A stretch of DNA of 64,000 nucleotides from Brooklawnia cerclae (GTDB taxonomy: Bacteria > Actinomycetota > Actinomycetes > Propionibacteriales > Propionibacteriaceae): NCBI RefSeq assembly GCF_011758645.1, contig NZ_JAAMOZ010000004.1:149006-213005 (forward strand), in the 5' to 3' direction. Shown in pieces: positions 19,245-28,570 of the stretch. The first letter of the stretch is position 1; each line of letters opens with the position of its first letter. The notes under the pieces were generated by a model. That model worked only from the letters and a program-made list of their open reading frames with translations, did not search any database and had not been told where the DNA came from. Position numbers and translations under genes: made by a program.

Positions 19245-19327
19245 GGCACAAGAGAATCTGACGCCAGTTCGATAATTTGCCCATCACGGCATCCATACCG
19301 GCAACGGGCGTCAGATTCTCTTGTGCC
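19245..19327. repeat. 83-base hairpin with perfect 21-base inverted repeats
   Basis: The left arm 19245-19265 (GGCACAAGAGAATCTGACGCC) is an exact inverted copy of the right arm 19307-19327, with 41 bases between them. The element is less GC-rich than its surroundings. It stands between the ECF S component gene and pcnA. It may be the terminator of the B12 operon, or a small non-autonomous mobile element whose ends are the arms. I see no clear target duplication. Confidence 0.85.
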
Positions 19328-19497
19328 TAACAGGGTGCCAGGGCCTCCTCGCAGGGCGACAAGGTGACGTCCGCGCACGCCGATCGCCCTTGAGCCCAAG
19401 ACATGCTCCCCGCCTCGCCCGGTCCGGCGACCGTCCTGGTGGGCCTCCGCCCGGCGGCCCCGGGCGATGGTTCGATCGTCCGGGCCGCGTTCACTTG

Positions 19498-19512
19498 TAG
19501 ACTTGTTCGCTG
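19498..19512 (+). promoter_or_regulatory. Candidate -10 box of leaderless pcnA transcript
   Basis: TAGACT at 19498-19503 lies 8 bases before the GTG at 19512. The absence of a ribosome site before that GTG and the spacing suggest transcription begins at or next to the start codon. Confidence 0.4.
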
Positions 19513-21023
19513 TGCCAAACGTCAGCCACGACCGATCGACCGTGCTCGCGACCCTGCTGCCGGCCAGCGAGGTCGTCGGACGGCTGGGGCGAGGCTTCGC
19601 CAACGCCGGCCACGAGCTCTATCTCGTCGGGGGCTCCGTGCGCGACGCGTTGCTGGGCCGCCTGGGCAACGACCTCGACTTCACCACCTCGGCCCGCCCC
19701 GACGAGACCGAACGGCTGCTGCGCCGCCTCACCGACAACGTGTGGGACGTGGGCAAGGACTTCGGGACCATCAGCGCGAAGGCGGACGACGCGTCCGGGC
19801 GCTCGTGGCTGATCGAGATCACCACCTTCCGTGCCGACAGTTACCGCTCCGACTCACGCAAACCCGACGTGGCGTTCGGCGACACCGTGACCGACGACCT
19901 GATCCGGCGCGACTTCACGGTCAACGCGATGGCCCTCGACGTCAGCGGCGGCGACCCCGGCACCTGGCGGTTCGTCGATCCGCACGGCGGGCTGGACGAT
20001 CTCGACGCCCGGCTGCTGCGCACGCCCTCGTCCCCGGAGGTGAGCTTCGGTGACGACCCGCTGCGCATGATGCGGGCCGCACGCTTCGCGTCCCAGCTCG
20101 GTTTCGAGCTGGCCCCGCAGACCGCTGCGGCACTGCCGGCGATGGCCCAGCGCATACAGATCATCAGCGCCGAACGCGTCCGCGACGAACTGAGCAAGCT
20201 GCTGCTCACCGACTCCCCGCGCGCCGGGCTCAACATCCTGGTCGACTCCACCCTGGCCGACTTCGTCCTGCCCGAACTGCCCGCCATGCGGTTGGAACGA
20301 GACGAACACATGCGTCACAAGGACGTCTACGAGCATTCGCTGACCGTGCTGGAGCAGGCCATCGAGCTCGAGAAGCGACGGGACCTCGTCGACGGCAAGC
20401 CCAACCCCCACCATCGGTCGGACCTCGTCGTCCGTCTAGCGGCGCTGCTGCACGACATCGGCAAGCCCGCCACCCGGGCCCTGGAGAACGGCAAGGTGAC
20501 GTTCCACCACCACGATGTCGTCGGTGCCAGGCTCGCTCGCAAGCGCCTGACCGCCCTGCGGTATCCGAAGGACGTCATCTCGGCGGTCACGCAGTTGATC
20601 GCCCTGCACCTGCGTTTCCACGGCTACGCGGAGGGTTCCTCCGGCGGTCTGTCCAGCGGATGGACCGACTCGGCCGTCCGCCGGTACGTGAAGGACGCCG
20701 GCGACCAACTCGAACATCTCCACATCCTCACCAGGAGCGACTGCACGACACGGAACATCCGCAAGGCCGAACGACTGCGCCGCGCCTACGATGAGCTGGA
20801 GTTCCGCATCGACGAGCTTGCCAAGCAGGAGGAACTGGACGCTATCCGGCCCGACCTCGACGGCAACGAGATCATGCGGATCCTCGGCATCGGCCCCGGC
20901 AGGGACGTCGGCCGTGCCTACCAGTTCCTGCTCGACCGCCGTATGGACGCCGGACCCCTCGGCCCCGATCGTGCCAGGGACGAGTTGCTCAGTTGGTGGG
21001 CCTCGGAGCATCGCACCGAGTGA
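19512..21023 (+). CDS. pcnA: CCA tRNA nucleotidyltransferase
   Basis: 503 residues from the GTG; the frame also opens at an ATG at 19467 that would add 15 residues. The N-terminal polymerase head shows GGSVRDALLG and NDLDFTT, the Gly-Gly and metal-binding Asp-x-Asp motif. An RRDFTVNAMA segment follows, and then an HD domain (ALLHDIGKP, HHHDVVGA) common in actinobacterial PcnA-type enzymes. It adds or repairs the CCA end of tRNA. In actinobacteria it begins the conserved block leading to trxB-trxA-parB-parA, as here. Confidence 0.93.
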   Translation: MPNVSHDRSTVLATLLPASEVVGRLGRGFANAGHELYLVGGSVRDALLGRLGNDLDFTTSARPDETERLLRRLTDNVWDVGKDFGTISAKADDASGRSWLIEITTFRADSYRSDSRKPDVAFGDTVTDDLIRRDFTVNAMALDVSGGDPGTWRFVDPHGGLDDLDARLLRTPSSPEVSFGDDPLRMMRAARFASQLGFELAPQTAAALPAMAQRIQIISAERVRDELSKLLLTDSPRAGLNILVDSTLADFVLPELPAMRLERDEHMRHKDVYEHSLTVLEQAIELEKRRDLVDGKPNPHHRSDLVVRLAALLHDIGKPATRALENGKVTFHHHDVVGARLARKRLTALRYPKDVISAVTQLIALHLRFHGYAEGSSGGLSSGWTDSAVRRYVKDAGDQLEHLHILTRSDCTTRNIRKAERLRRAYDELEFRIDELAKQEELDAIRPDLDGNEIMRILGIGPGRDVGRAYQFLLDRRMDAGPLGPDRARDELLSWWASEHRTE

Positions 21024-21056
21024 CCACCGACCCCGACCCGCACGACTAGGACCCCG

Positions 21057-22547
21057 ATGACCGACGAACTCCCCCAGAGCGGCCCCATCCGCGTGCCCGG
21101 AACCGACCGGGTGTACTACCGCCGGCTCATCCTCATCGTCCTGTTGAGCCTGTTGGCCATGACGTTGATGGCCATCTCGGCCATCAACGTGGCCCTGCCG
21201 ACCATCGAGGAGACCATCGGCGCCAGCCCGGCCGACCTGCAGTGGATGCTGTCGGGCTACGCGCTCGCCTTCGGCATCGTCCTGGTGGCCGCCGGGCGCG
21301 TCGGCGACGTGATGGGACGCAGCACCTGCTTCGTCATCGGGGTCTCGGTCTTCACCCTCGCCTCACTGGCATGTGCGCTCTCCCACGACCCGATGACGCT
21401 CAACGCGGCCCGCGTCGTGCAAGGGGTGGGCGCGGGCATCGCGTCGCCGCAGGTCAACGGCATGATCGTGCAGTACTTCGACGGGCACCGTCGTGCGCGT
21501 GCGTTCGCCATGTTCGGCATGACGGTCTCGGTGTCCGTAGCCGTGGCCCCGCTGCTCACCGGCCTGTCCATCGGTGCCTTCGGCCCCGATCTCGGCTGGC
21601 GGGTCTCGTTCTTCTGGAACGTGCCGTTCGGTATCGCCGCGGTGGTGCTCGCCTTCCGCTGGCTCCCCTTCGGGCAGGAGCGGGAGCGACGGATCGCCCG
21701 GGCCGAGGGCAGGAAGGTGTCCACCCACATCGACCTCGACCCCGTGGGTATGGCACTGCTGTCGCTGGCCGTGTTGTGCGTCATGGCGCCCTTCATGCTC
21801 AAGCAGGCGATCTCGTTCCTGCTCATCCCGGCCGGTATCGGGCTGCTGGCGGCATGGGCGGCCTGGGAGCGCCGCTACGCCCGGATCGGCCGCGAGCCCA
21901 TGGTCGATCTGTCCCTCTTCGAGTACCGCTCGTTCACCCACGGCATGGCCGTGTCCGGCACCCAGTTCATCGGGGGCACGTCGATCTTCGTCATCCTCGC
22001 CCTCTACCTGCAGTCGGGGATCGGAGCCTCCGCGCTCGGCGTGGGCCTGCTGGGTGTGCCCAACGCCATCGCATCGGCGCTGTCGTCGATGTGGAGCGGC
22101 GAACGAGTGCTGTACAACGGGCGCCGCACCGTGGTCACCGCCTTCGTCATCTACATCGTCGGAATCCTCGCCTGCATCGTCATGGGCTGGTTCACCGATC
22201 CCGCACACGGTGGTCTCGACTATCGCTGGCTCACGTTGCCCCTGGTGCTGTGCGGCTGGGGCGTGGGCACGGTCAACTCCAGCACCCAGACCTTGAGCCA
22301 GCAGCACATCCCTGCCCCCATCGCGGGAACGGCTGGAGCCGTCAAGCAGGTGGCCGAGCGCATCGGCACCGCGCTGGGCAACGCGATGATCACCGCCGTG
22401 TTCTTCAGCCTCACCGCCGTCAGCTGGTCCCAGGGGTTCATGGGGGCCTTCGCCGTCATCGCCGTCGTCCTCGTCCTGGCCTTCGGGTGGGCGCTGTTCG
22501 ACCTGCGAACCCTGGGTGATCCAGGGCCGCCTCCCGAAGCGGCATGA
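21057..22547 (+). CDS. MFS transporter, DHA2 (14-TM) drug:proton antiporter type
   Basis: 496 residues with about 14 hydrophobic segments. The first helix carries AINVALPTIEETIGAS and the next loop WMLSGYALAFG, followed by GRVGDVMGR, the motif A of drug:H+ antiporters. The helix 5 region contains VQGVGAGIASPQVNGMI, in the style of motif C. A charged central loop (about 215-235) separates the halves. It probably exports hydrophobic compounds; the substrate is unknown. It lies between pcnA and the DUF6049 gene, where many actinobacteria have a NUDIX gene. Confidence 0.88.
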   Translation: MTDELPQSGPIRVPGTDRVYYRRLILIVLLSLLAMTLMAISAINVALPTIEETIGASPADLQWMLSGYALAFGIVLVAAGRVGDVMGRSTCFVIGVSVFTLASLACALSHDPMTLNAARVVQGVGAGIASPQVNGMIVQYFDGHRRARAFAMFGMTVSVSVAVAPLLTGLSIGAFGPDLGWRVSFFWNVPFGIAAVVLAFRWLPFGQERERRIARAEGRKVSTHIDLDPVGMALLSLAVLCVMAPFMLKQAISFLLIPAGIGLLAAWAAWERRYARIGREPMVDLSLFEYRSFTHGMAVSGTQFIGGTSIFVILALYLQSGIGASALGVGLLGVPNAIASALSSMWSGERVLYNGRRTVVTAFVIYIVGILACIVMGWFTDPAHGGLDYRWLTLPLVLCGWGVGTVNSSTQTLSQQHIPAPIAGTAGAVKQVAERIGTALGNAMITAVFFSLTAVSWSQGFMGAFAVIAVVLVLAFGWALFDLRTLGDPGPPPEAA

Positions 22548-22578
22548 CGACCGGATGAGCGAACGGGCGGCGAAGCCC

Positions 22579-22591
22579 TACCATTGTCCGG
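22579..22591 (+). promoter_or_regulatory. Candidate -10 box of leaderless DUF6049 transcript
   Basis: TACCAT at 22579-22584 ends 6 bases before a GTG at 22591 that precedes a good signal peptide. The spacing fits a leaderless start and argues against the earlier in-frame starts, one of which overlaps the MFS gene. Confidence 0.4.
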
Positions 22592-24630
22592 TGGACAGGA
22601 CCGGGATGCACGCGACGCGGCGGCGAGGGCGTCCCCTGGCCCGCCGAGCCCGGCGCCCGCTGCTCGCCGGTCTCGTCATGGCGCTGTTATGCCTTGTCAT
22701 ACCGTATGGGACGCCTGCCGCGAGCGCGGACGAGTCCACCTACCTCCGCGTCGAGTTGACGTCGGTCACTCCGACCGTGCTGACCTCCAGCGGTGATCTC
22801 GTGGTCGAGGGGCGCATCACCAACACCTCCGGAGCCCCGATCACCGGCGCAGAGGTGCGACTGTGGCGCGATGCCACGCCCATCGACGACGAGGCGAGCC
22901 TCGACCGGGCGCTCAGCGACACCCAGCCGCTCGGCGCCACGATGGAGTCGGACGGCGCCCGCGTGCTGGTCGCCGACGGCGGGACGCTCGCCGACGGGGA
23001 GTCCGCGGACTTCACCGTGCAGGCTTCGCTCGATCCGAACGCGGACGAGTCGCTCTGGCTCACACCCTCGGGGGCGGCCTACCAGGTGGGCGTCGAGGTC
23101 TTCGGGACGGCATCGGTCGGCGGGTACCAACTGCTGGGCCGTTCCGCGGCCCTCATGGCCTATCCGGACGACACGACCGTGTCGGTGTCCACCGTCGTCG
23201 TGCTGGCGAGCCGCCCCACCCTGCTCCCGCTGGACAGCACCGGCAGCGAACCGGCCACCTTCGTGGACGCCTCGCTGCTCGGCGAACTGGCCAATCGGCT
23301 CTCCGACCTGATGCGCCTTGCCGAGCAGCCGGGAGTCACCACTGTGATCGATCCCGCGCTCTTCGACGAGGTCACGGCGCTCGCCGCGGGCTTCCGCGTC
23401 CAGTTGCCCGACGGGACGCTACGTGACGGGACTCCGCAGGAATCCGCGCTCGCGGCCGCCTGGCTCGCCCGGCTCCAGGCTCTGCAGGACGACGGCACCC
23501 TCTACCGCGGCCTCTACGGCTCGCCCGACGTGACCGCAGCCGTGAGCGCGGGCCGCACCGACGTCCTCCTCCGTGCCGCCGCCGCTCTCACCGCCGATCA
23601 TCCCCTGGCCGGGTTGCCGCTCGTCGTCGTCCCCACCGACTACGAAGTCGACACCGCCACGCTCGACGCGCTGAAACAGCTCGATCCCACGCTGGTGCTG
23701 GCGGGCAACGCCACCGGGGACGACGGCGTCCTCCACACCCGCGACGGTCTCCGGGTGGTCTCGGTGGCCGCTGACATCGCCGACGGCGGACCCGGTGACG
23801 ACGCGACGACCCCCGCTCAGGTGCGAGGACGTCTGCTCGCGCAACAACTCGTCACCGCGAAAGAGGGCTCGGTGGCCGTGTCCGTGGTGACCACGAGCGC
23901 ACAGGCGGCGCTCGAAGCCGAGACCGTGTCGTGGCGCAACCGCGTCGGGCTCGCCGAGCTGACCGGCTCCGATGCCGTGACCACCGACCTCGAACTCGAG
24001 CCCGTCAGCACCGTGCCGGAGACCGGGACCCTGGCCTCGCGCACGGACGCGGTCGCCGAGGCGGTCGCCGCCTGGGGCGAACTGCGGGCCGACGACGACT
24101 CCGAGCACCGGCTGAACGTCATGACGGCGACCGCGTGGTCGGGTGTGTTCGGCCGCGACGAGGACGCCCAGGTCGCCTGGCTGGATCGCATGGCGGGCCC
24201 CACCACCGTCCTGCGGTCGGACGCGATCCAGGTGCACGTCAGCGACTGGGTCACCACCTCCGAGGACGACAACCAGCTTCCGGTCACCGTGATCAACACC
24301 ACCGACGAACCGGTGACCGTCAAGGTGCACTTCGAGTCGGAGAACCCGTTGCGGATCTCGGTGGCCGATTCCGACCTGGTCGAGGTGGAGCCCGGGGAAT
24401 CCGCCACCGTGCGTGTCAGCCCCCGCACCTCGGGCAACGGTAAGGTCGCGATCACGGCCCAACTGGTCACCGAGGGCGGTCACCCCGTCGGCTCGCAGGC
24501 GGCCTTCGTGATCACCGGCACCGAGGCCGGGCGGGTTGCCTGGCTCATTATCGTGGGGTCGGGTGCGGTGCTGCTCATCGCGACGGCTCTGCGTATCCGC
24601 CAGGTCCGCCGCGAACGCAGGCAGGCCTGA
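22591..24630 (+). CDS. DUF6049 family secreted/membrane-anchored protein
   Basis: 679 residues from the GTG; ATG 22555 and the start at 22516 are alternatives. An Arg-rich N-terminus leads into a hydrophobic signal ending in ASADEST. The body is extracytoplasmic, with an N-terminal Ig-like region (LRVELTSVTPTVLTSSGDL) and a C-terminal beta region (VTVINTTDEPVTVKVHFES). A single membrane helix and a short basic tail end the protein. It matches the conserved actinobacterial protein encoded just before murJ (Rv3909 position in mycobacteria). Function unknown, probably in envelope assembly. Confidence 0.8.
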   Translation: MDRTGMHATRRRGRPLARRARRPLLAGLVMALLCLVIPYGTPAASADESTYLRVELTSVTPTVLTSSGDLVVEGRITNTSGAPITGAEVRLWRDATPIDDEASLDRALSDTQPLGATMESDGARVLVADGGTLADGESADFTVQASLDPNADESLWLTPSGAAYQVGVEVFGTASVGGYQLLGRSAALMAYPDDTTVSVSTVVVLASRPTLLPLDSTGSEPATFVDASLLGELANRLSDLMRLAEQPGVTTVIDPALFDEVTALAAGFRVQLPDGTLRDGTPQESALAAAWLARLQALQDDGTLYRGLYGSPDVTAAVSAGRTDVLLRAAAALTADHPLAGLPLVVVPTDYEVDTATLDALKQLDPTLVLAGNATGDDGVLHTRDGLRVVSVAADIADGGPGDDATTPAQVRGRLLAQQLVTAKEGSVAVSVVTTSAQAALEAETVSWRNRVGLAELTGSDAVTTDLELEPVSTVPETGTLASRTDAVAEAVAAWGELRADDDSEHRLNVMTATAWSGVFGRDEDAQVAWLDRMAGPTTVLRSDAIQVHVSDWVTTSEDDNQLPVTVINTTDEPVTVKVHFESENPLRISVADSDLVEVEPGESATVRVSPRTSGNGKVAITAQLVTEGGHPVGSQAAFVITGTEAGRVAWLIIVGSGAVLLIATALRIRQVRRERRQA

Positions 24631-24699
24631 CCCCCGGGCACATCGCACAGCGTCGTACGGCAGACTTGAGCAGCGGAAACAGCAGAAGGGAGCGGGGAC

Positions 24700-26553
24700 T
24701 TGGGCGATTCGTACGCCACCGATCCCACTGGTCGGCTCGAACTATCGCAGGTGTCGGCGGGATTGATCCTCAGTGGTCGATACCGGTTGGACGCCCTGCT
24801 CGCCCACAGCCGAAACGTCATGACCTGGCGCGCCATCGACCAGGTGCTGTCCCGGCCCGTGCTCATCCACCTCCTGGAACCCGAGGATCCCCGGCTGGGG
24901 ACGGTGTTCCAGGCCGCCCGCGAGGCCGCCACGGTGACCGACTCCCGGTTCCTGCGCGTGCTGGACGCCCTGGAGGCCCACGGACAGGAACCCTGGTCGT
25001 TCGTCGTCTGCGAGTACGCGATCGGTGATTCCGTGCAGCAACTCCTGACGGACGGCCACCTGAGCACGCCTCAGGCGGCGTTCATCGTCTCGCAGGTCGC
25101 CCAGGCATTGGCGCCGCTGCACGCTCGCGGCCTGTTCCACCTACGCATCAGCCCCGATTCGGTGATCATCACCGGCAACGGCAACGTCAAGATCGTCGGC
25201 CTCCTCGTGGACGCGGCGCTGCGTCCCGAGGCCGGGGAGAGCGAACTGGACTGGGTGAAGCGCGAGGCGATCGACATGCGCGGGCTCGGGGCACTGTTGT
25301 ACGCGTGTCTCACGGCTCGCTGGCCGGTGCCGCCGACCGAACCTCAGCGCGTCCACTGGGGGCTGCCACCGGCACCGCTGCTGGGCCTTCCCCCCATGCC
25401 CGGCGGGCCGAACGAACAGATGTGGCCCGCTCCGAACGAACTGGAACGCTCGGTCGACCCACAGGTCTCGTCGGTGGCCATGGCGGCCCTCCGTCCGGGC
25501 CTGGGCATCGCCGGGCCGAGTCTGCGCACGGCGGACGACCTGGTGGACGCGCTCGACAGCGTCGTCGACCGGTTGGACGCCGAGGAGTCGCTCGAGCATC
25601 TGGTTCTCACCCACAACGGCGAGGTGCCCTCACCTCTGCCACCGGCCGTCCTCCCCGGCGCGGACGAGGACGACCGTCCCACGCAGAACCTCCAGAACAC
25701 CCACGTGGTGTCGATGGACGACATTCCGACCGCGGCCATGGCGGCGGTGCCGCCGGACGACGCAGGCCCCGGCACCCCGGGGCAGGGCAGATACGGCGCG
25801 ATGCCCGCGTCCGCGTCGAACCCCTACACGAACCGCCCCGGCACCGACCCGTACGCGAGCCGCCCCGCGGCCGATCCCTACGCGGACCGACCCACACCCG
25901 TGCCCGCTCCCCCTCGGCAGCGCCCCCAGAAGGTGAGTGCCGGGACGCTGGGTCGGCGCTGGCTGCTCGTCCTGGCCGCTTTCGTCGTGATCTCGCTGGT
26001 CGTCCTCCAGGTACGCGGCTGTGCGCAGCAGGACGACTCATCGGTCGCCCCCACCGAGCAGGCCTCGAGCACCACCGTGCCGACCGATGTCGCCATCGTG
26101 GACGCGTTCGACTTCGATCCGACCGCCGACGGCGGGGACGCCAACGAGAACGCCGAGGACGTGCCGCTGGCGGTCGACGGCGACCCGTCGACGGTCTGGC
26201 ACACACTGACCTACTACAACAACCCGGCCTTCGGCGGGCTCAAGCCCGGCGCGGGGATCGTCCTCGACCTGGGCGAGCCGACCCTGGTGTCCCACGTCTC
26301 GCTCGTGCTCGCCAACGAGCCCAGCCAGTTGCAGCTGATGGTGCCCGCTGAGGCCGACGCCGACCAGCCTCCGATGGACACCGTGGATCAGTGGGAGGTG
26401 ATCGCCTCCGATGCCGCCGCCGGCACCGACACGACGCTCACGCCCGACTCACCCGTCGAGACCCGCTGGGTGATGGTCTACTTCACCGGGCTGCCCGCGG
26501 TGGCCAGCGCCCAGTACCGGTCGGGCATCGCCGAGGTCACCGTGAACGACTGA
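24700..26553 (+). CDS. Membrane-anchored pseudokinase with extracytoplasmic sugar-binding-like domain
   Basis: 617 residues from a TTG behind an AAGGGAG site. Residues about 20-270 have the outline of a Ser/Thr kinase, but the catalytic features are gone. There is no glycine-rich loop, the VAIK lysine is His (VLIH), HRD reads HLR, and DFG reads VGL. A Pro/Tyr-rich linker, one membrane helix (near 415-435) and an outer C-terminal domain like F5/8 type C (discoidin) follow. In mycobacteria a similar pseudokinase is fused to MurJ and recruits an FHA protein. Here it stands alone next to DUF6049 and no MurJ domain is present. Confidence 0.8.
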   Translation: MGDSYATDPTGRLELSQVSAGLILSGRYRLDALLAHSRNVMTWRAIDQVLSRPVLIHLLEPEDPRLGTVFQAAREAATVTDSRFLRVLDALEAHGQEPWSFVVCEYAIGDSVQQLLTDGHLSTPQAAFIVSQVAQALAPLHARGLFHLRISPDSVIITGNGNVKIVGLLVDAALRPEAGESELDWVKREAIDMRGLGALLYACLTARWPVPPTEPQRVHWGLPPAPLLGLPPMPGGPNEQMWPAPNELERSVDPQVSSVAMAALRPGLGIAGPSLRTADDLVDALDSVVDRLDAEESLEHLVLTHNGEVPSPLPPAVLPGADEDDRPTQNLQNTHVVSMDDIPTAAMAAVPPDDAGPGTPGQGRYGAMPASASNPYTNRPGTDPYASRPAADPYADRPTPVPAPPRQRPQKVSAGTLGRRWLLVLAAFVVISLVVLQVRGCAQQDDSSVAPTEQASSTTVPTDVAIVDAFDFDPTADGGDANENAEDVPLAVDGDPSTVWHTLTYYNNPAFGGLKPGAGIVLDLGEPTLVSHVSLVLANEPSQLQLMVPAEADADQPPMDTVDQWEVIASDAAAGTDTTLTPDSPVETRWVMVYFTGLPAVASAQYRSGIAEVTVND

Positions 26554-26592
26554 GCCGGTGCGTCCAGCCGGATCTGCTGGTTGGTTCGAGTC

Positions 26593-26676
26593 CCTTCGAC
26601 AGGCTCAGGGACCGGGAGACAGGCTCAGGGACCGGAGGCGGCGCGGATCACGGTCGTTGAGCCCGTCGAAACGACC
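26593..26676. repeat. Cluster 3 of TTCGACAGGCTCAGGGACC / GTCGAAACGACC repeats
   Basis: Two direct copies of the arm (CTTCGACAGGCTCAGGGACC at about 26593, and a shorter copy near 26617) and an inverted copy GGTCGTTGAGCCCGTCGAAACGACC (near 26652). It lies between the converging pseudokinase and glpD genes, so it may act as a two-way terminator. It is the same family as clusters 1 and 2. Confidence 0.75.
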
Positions 26677-26694
26677 ACCACCAACCGCCCAGCT

Positions 26695-28431
26695 TCAGCC
26701 CTCGATCGGCCCTGCCAGGTCGGTGGGAACGATGTCGGACGCCTGCATGCGTGCCTGCGAGGCCGACCGGTCGTCCGGCTCCTCTTCCGCCGCGAGTTCG
26801 GCGGCCACCCGCGCCAGGTAGTTCTCCCGCTCGTGTGTACATCGCTCGGCGTCCCAGTCGAGCAACGGCGCCGCGATCTCGAGCACCTCGTCGACGGCCT
26901 CGGCGCCGCGATCGCGGTATTCCGAGTTGAGCCGTACCCGCTGCACCAGGATGTCCTCCAGGTGCTGGGCACCCTCGGCCACGCAAGCACGGGCCACCTC
27001 GACGCGGAGGTACTCGGGAGCGGCTCCCAGCGGCGCCGCGAGGCCCGGGTCGTCGTCCACGAGTTCCAGAAGCTCGGGCAACTCGCTGCCGTAGCGGTCG
27101 AGCAGGTGAGTCATGACGGTCCTGTTCCAGCCGTAGATGCCTCCGATGCGGTCGGACTGGTTCGCCATCGCCTCCAACCCCTGCGCACCCAGCAGCGGGG
27201 TGTGGTCGGTGATGCTGGGGCGCTTGCGCGCCTCGTGCTTGCCGAGCAGGAAGTCCACCGCGTCGCGTGCCATCACCCGGTAGGTGGTCAGCTTGCCACC
27301 GGCGATCGCGACCATGCCCGGCGCGACCCTGGTGACGCTGTGCTCGCGACTCACCTTGGTCGTCTTCGCGCCGGAACTGCGGTGCGGTTGCAGCAGCGGC
27401 CGCAGGCCGGCGTAGGTGCCGCGGATATCGTCCCTCGTCAGCGGCTTGGCGAGCACCTGGTTGGCCTGCTCCAGCACGTAGTCGATGTCCTCACTGGTGG
27501 CCACGGGATGTTCGCGCTGCTCGTGCCAGGCGGTGTCGGTGGTGCCGATCACCCAGTAGTACTGCCAGGGAATGATGAACAGCACCGATTTCTCCGTGCG
27601 CAGGAAGATGCCGGTCTGCGCGCGGATGCGATCGCGCGGCACGACGATGTGAATGCCCTTGGACGCCAGCACCTGGAGCCCGGCCTCGGGGGCGGCCAGT
27701 GCCTGCGTCTGCTCGGTCCACACGCCGGTGGCGTTGATGATCCCCTTCGTGCGCACCGCGGTCTCATCGCCGGTCTCGAGGTCTCGCACGACCAGTCCGG
27801 TGACCCGGGTGCTCGGCCCGCGCGTGATCGACACCACCTTGGTGCGGCTGACCGCCCGCGCCCCGTACTCGAGGGCCGTGCGCACCAGCGTGAGCACCAG
27901 GCGCGCGTCGTCCACGCGTGCGTCGTAGAACTCGATCGCTCCCACGAGGGAGTCGGCCTTTATGTCCGGGAACCGCTCGACGGCGCCTTCGCGGGTGCGG
28001 TGCCGCTGTGGTGGGACGCTGCGCCCGGTCTGGACGAACGACAGGGCGTCGTACATGCCGACGCCCACCGCGGAGTACGTGCGCTCGACCACCGGGGTCT
28101 TGAGCGGCCACAGGAAGGGCTGGGCCTTGACCAGATGCGGGGCCAGCGTGTTGAGCAGCAGCCCGCGTTCGTGCAGCGCCTCGGCCACGAGTCTGAAATC
28201 GAGCTGGTAGAGGTAGCGCAGACCACCGTGAACCAGCCGGCTCGACCGGCTCGACGTGCCGGACGCCCAGTCCTGCGCCTCGACGATCGCCGTTCTCAGC
28301 CCGCGCGACGCCGCGTCGAGGGCGATACCGGCCCCGGTCACGCCGCCCCCGATGACCACGACGTCGAACTCCTCCTCGGCGAGCGCCGCGAGATGCTGCT
28401 GACGCTGCTCGGGATTCAATCTGTTACCCAT
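26695..28431 (-). CDS. glpD: Glycerol-3-phosphate dehydrogenase/oxidase (FAD)
   Basis: 578 residues from the ATG at 28431; an earlier ATG at 28455 adds eight. The FAD-binding motif VVVIGGGVTGAGIALDAASRG is followed by family segments SSRSSRLVHGGLRYL and GGKLTTYR. A C-terminal DAO_C-type helical domain contains the DDPGLAAPLG region. The length agrees with GlpD. It oxidises glycerol 3-phosphate to dihydroxyacetone phosphate at the membrane and passes electrons to quinone or oxygen. It interrupts the pseudokinase-trxB synteny together with the next gene, which is divergent. Confidence 0.9.
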   Translation of the reverse strand: MGNRLNPEQRQQHLAALAEEEFDVVVIGGGVTGAGIALDAASRGLRTAIVEAQDWASGTSSRSSRLVHGGLRYLYQLDFRLVAEALHERGLLLNTLAPHLVKAQPFLWPLKTPVVERTYSAVGVGMYDALSFVQTGRSVPPQRHRTREGAVERFPDIKADSLVGAIEFYDARVDDARLVLTLVRTALEYGARAVSRTKVVSITRGPSTRVTGLVVRDLETGDETAVRTKGIINATGVWTEQTQALAAPEAGLQVLASKGIHIVVPRDRIRAQTGIFLRTEKSVLFIIPWQYYWVIGTTDTAWHEQREHPVATSEDIDYVLEQANQVLAKPLTRDDIRGTYAGLRPLLQPHRSSGAKTTKVSREHSVTRVAPGMVAIAGGKLTTYRVMARDAVDFLLGKHEARKRPSITDHTPLLGAQGLEAMANQSDRIGGIYGWNRTVMTHLLDRYGSELPELLELVDDDPGLAAPLGAAPEYLRVEVARACVAEGAQHLEDILVQRVRLNSEYRDRGAEAVDEVLEIAAPLLDWDAERCTHERENYLARVAAELAAEEEPDDRSASQARMQASDIVPTDLAGPIEG

Positions 28432-28570
28432 GAAGCCTGATCCCCCCGCGACCATCCGGCAGATGTTGCCCCCACTCTAGGCGCGGGGCTCTCAGAGGCA
28501 CTATCGAACGAGTCTTCCGCTCCGCCGTCGGGTGCGAGCGGCATTGGCCGGGCATGCCAAGATGGGGCCC

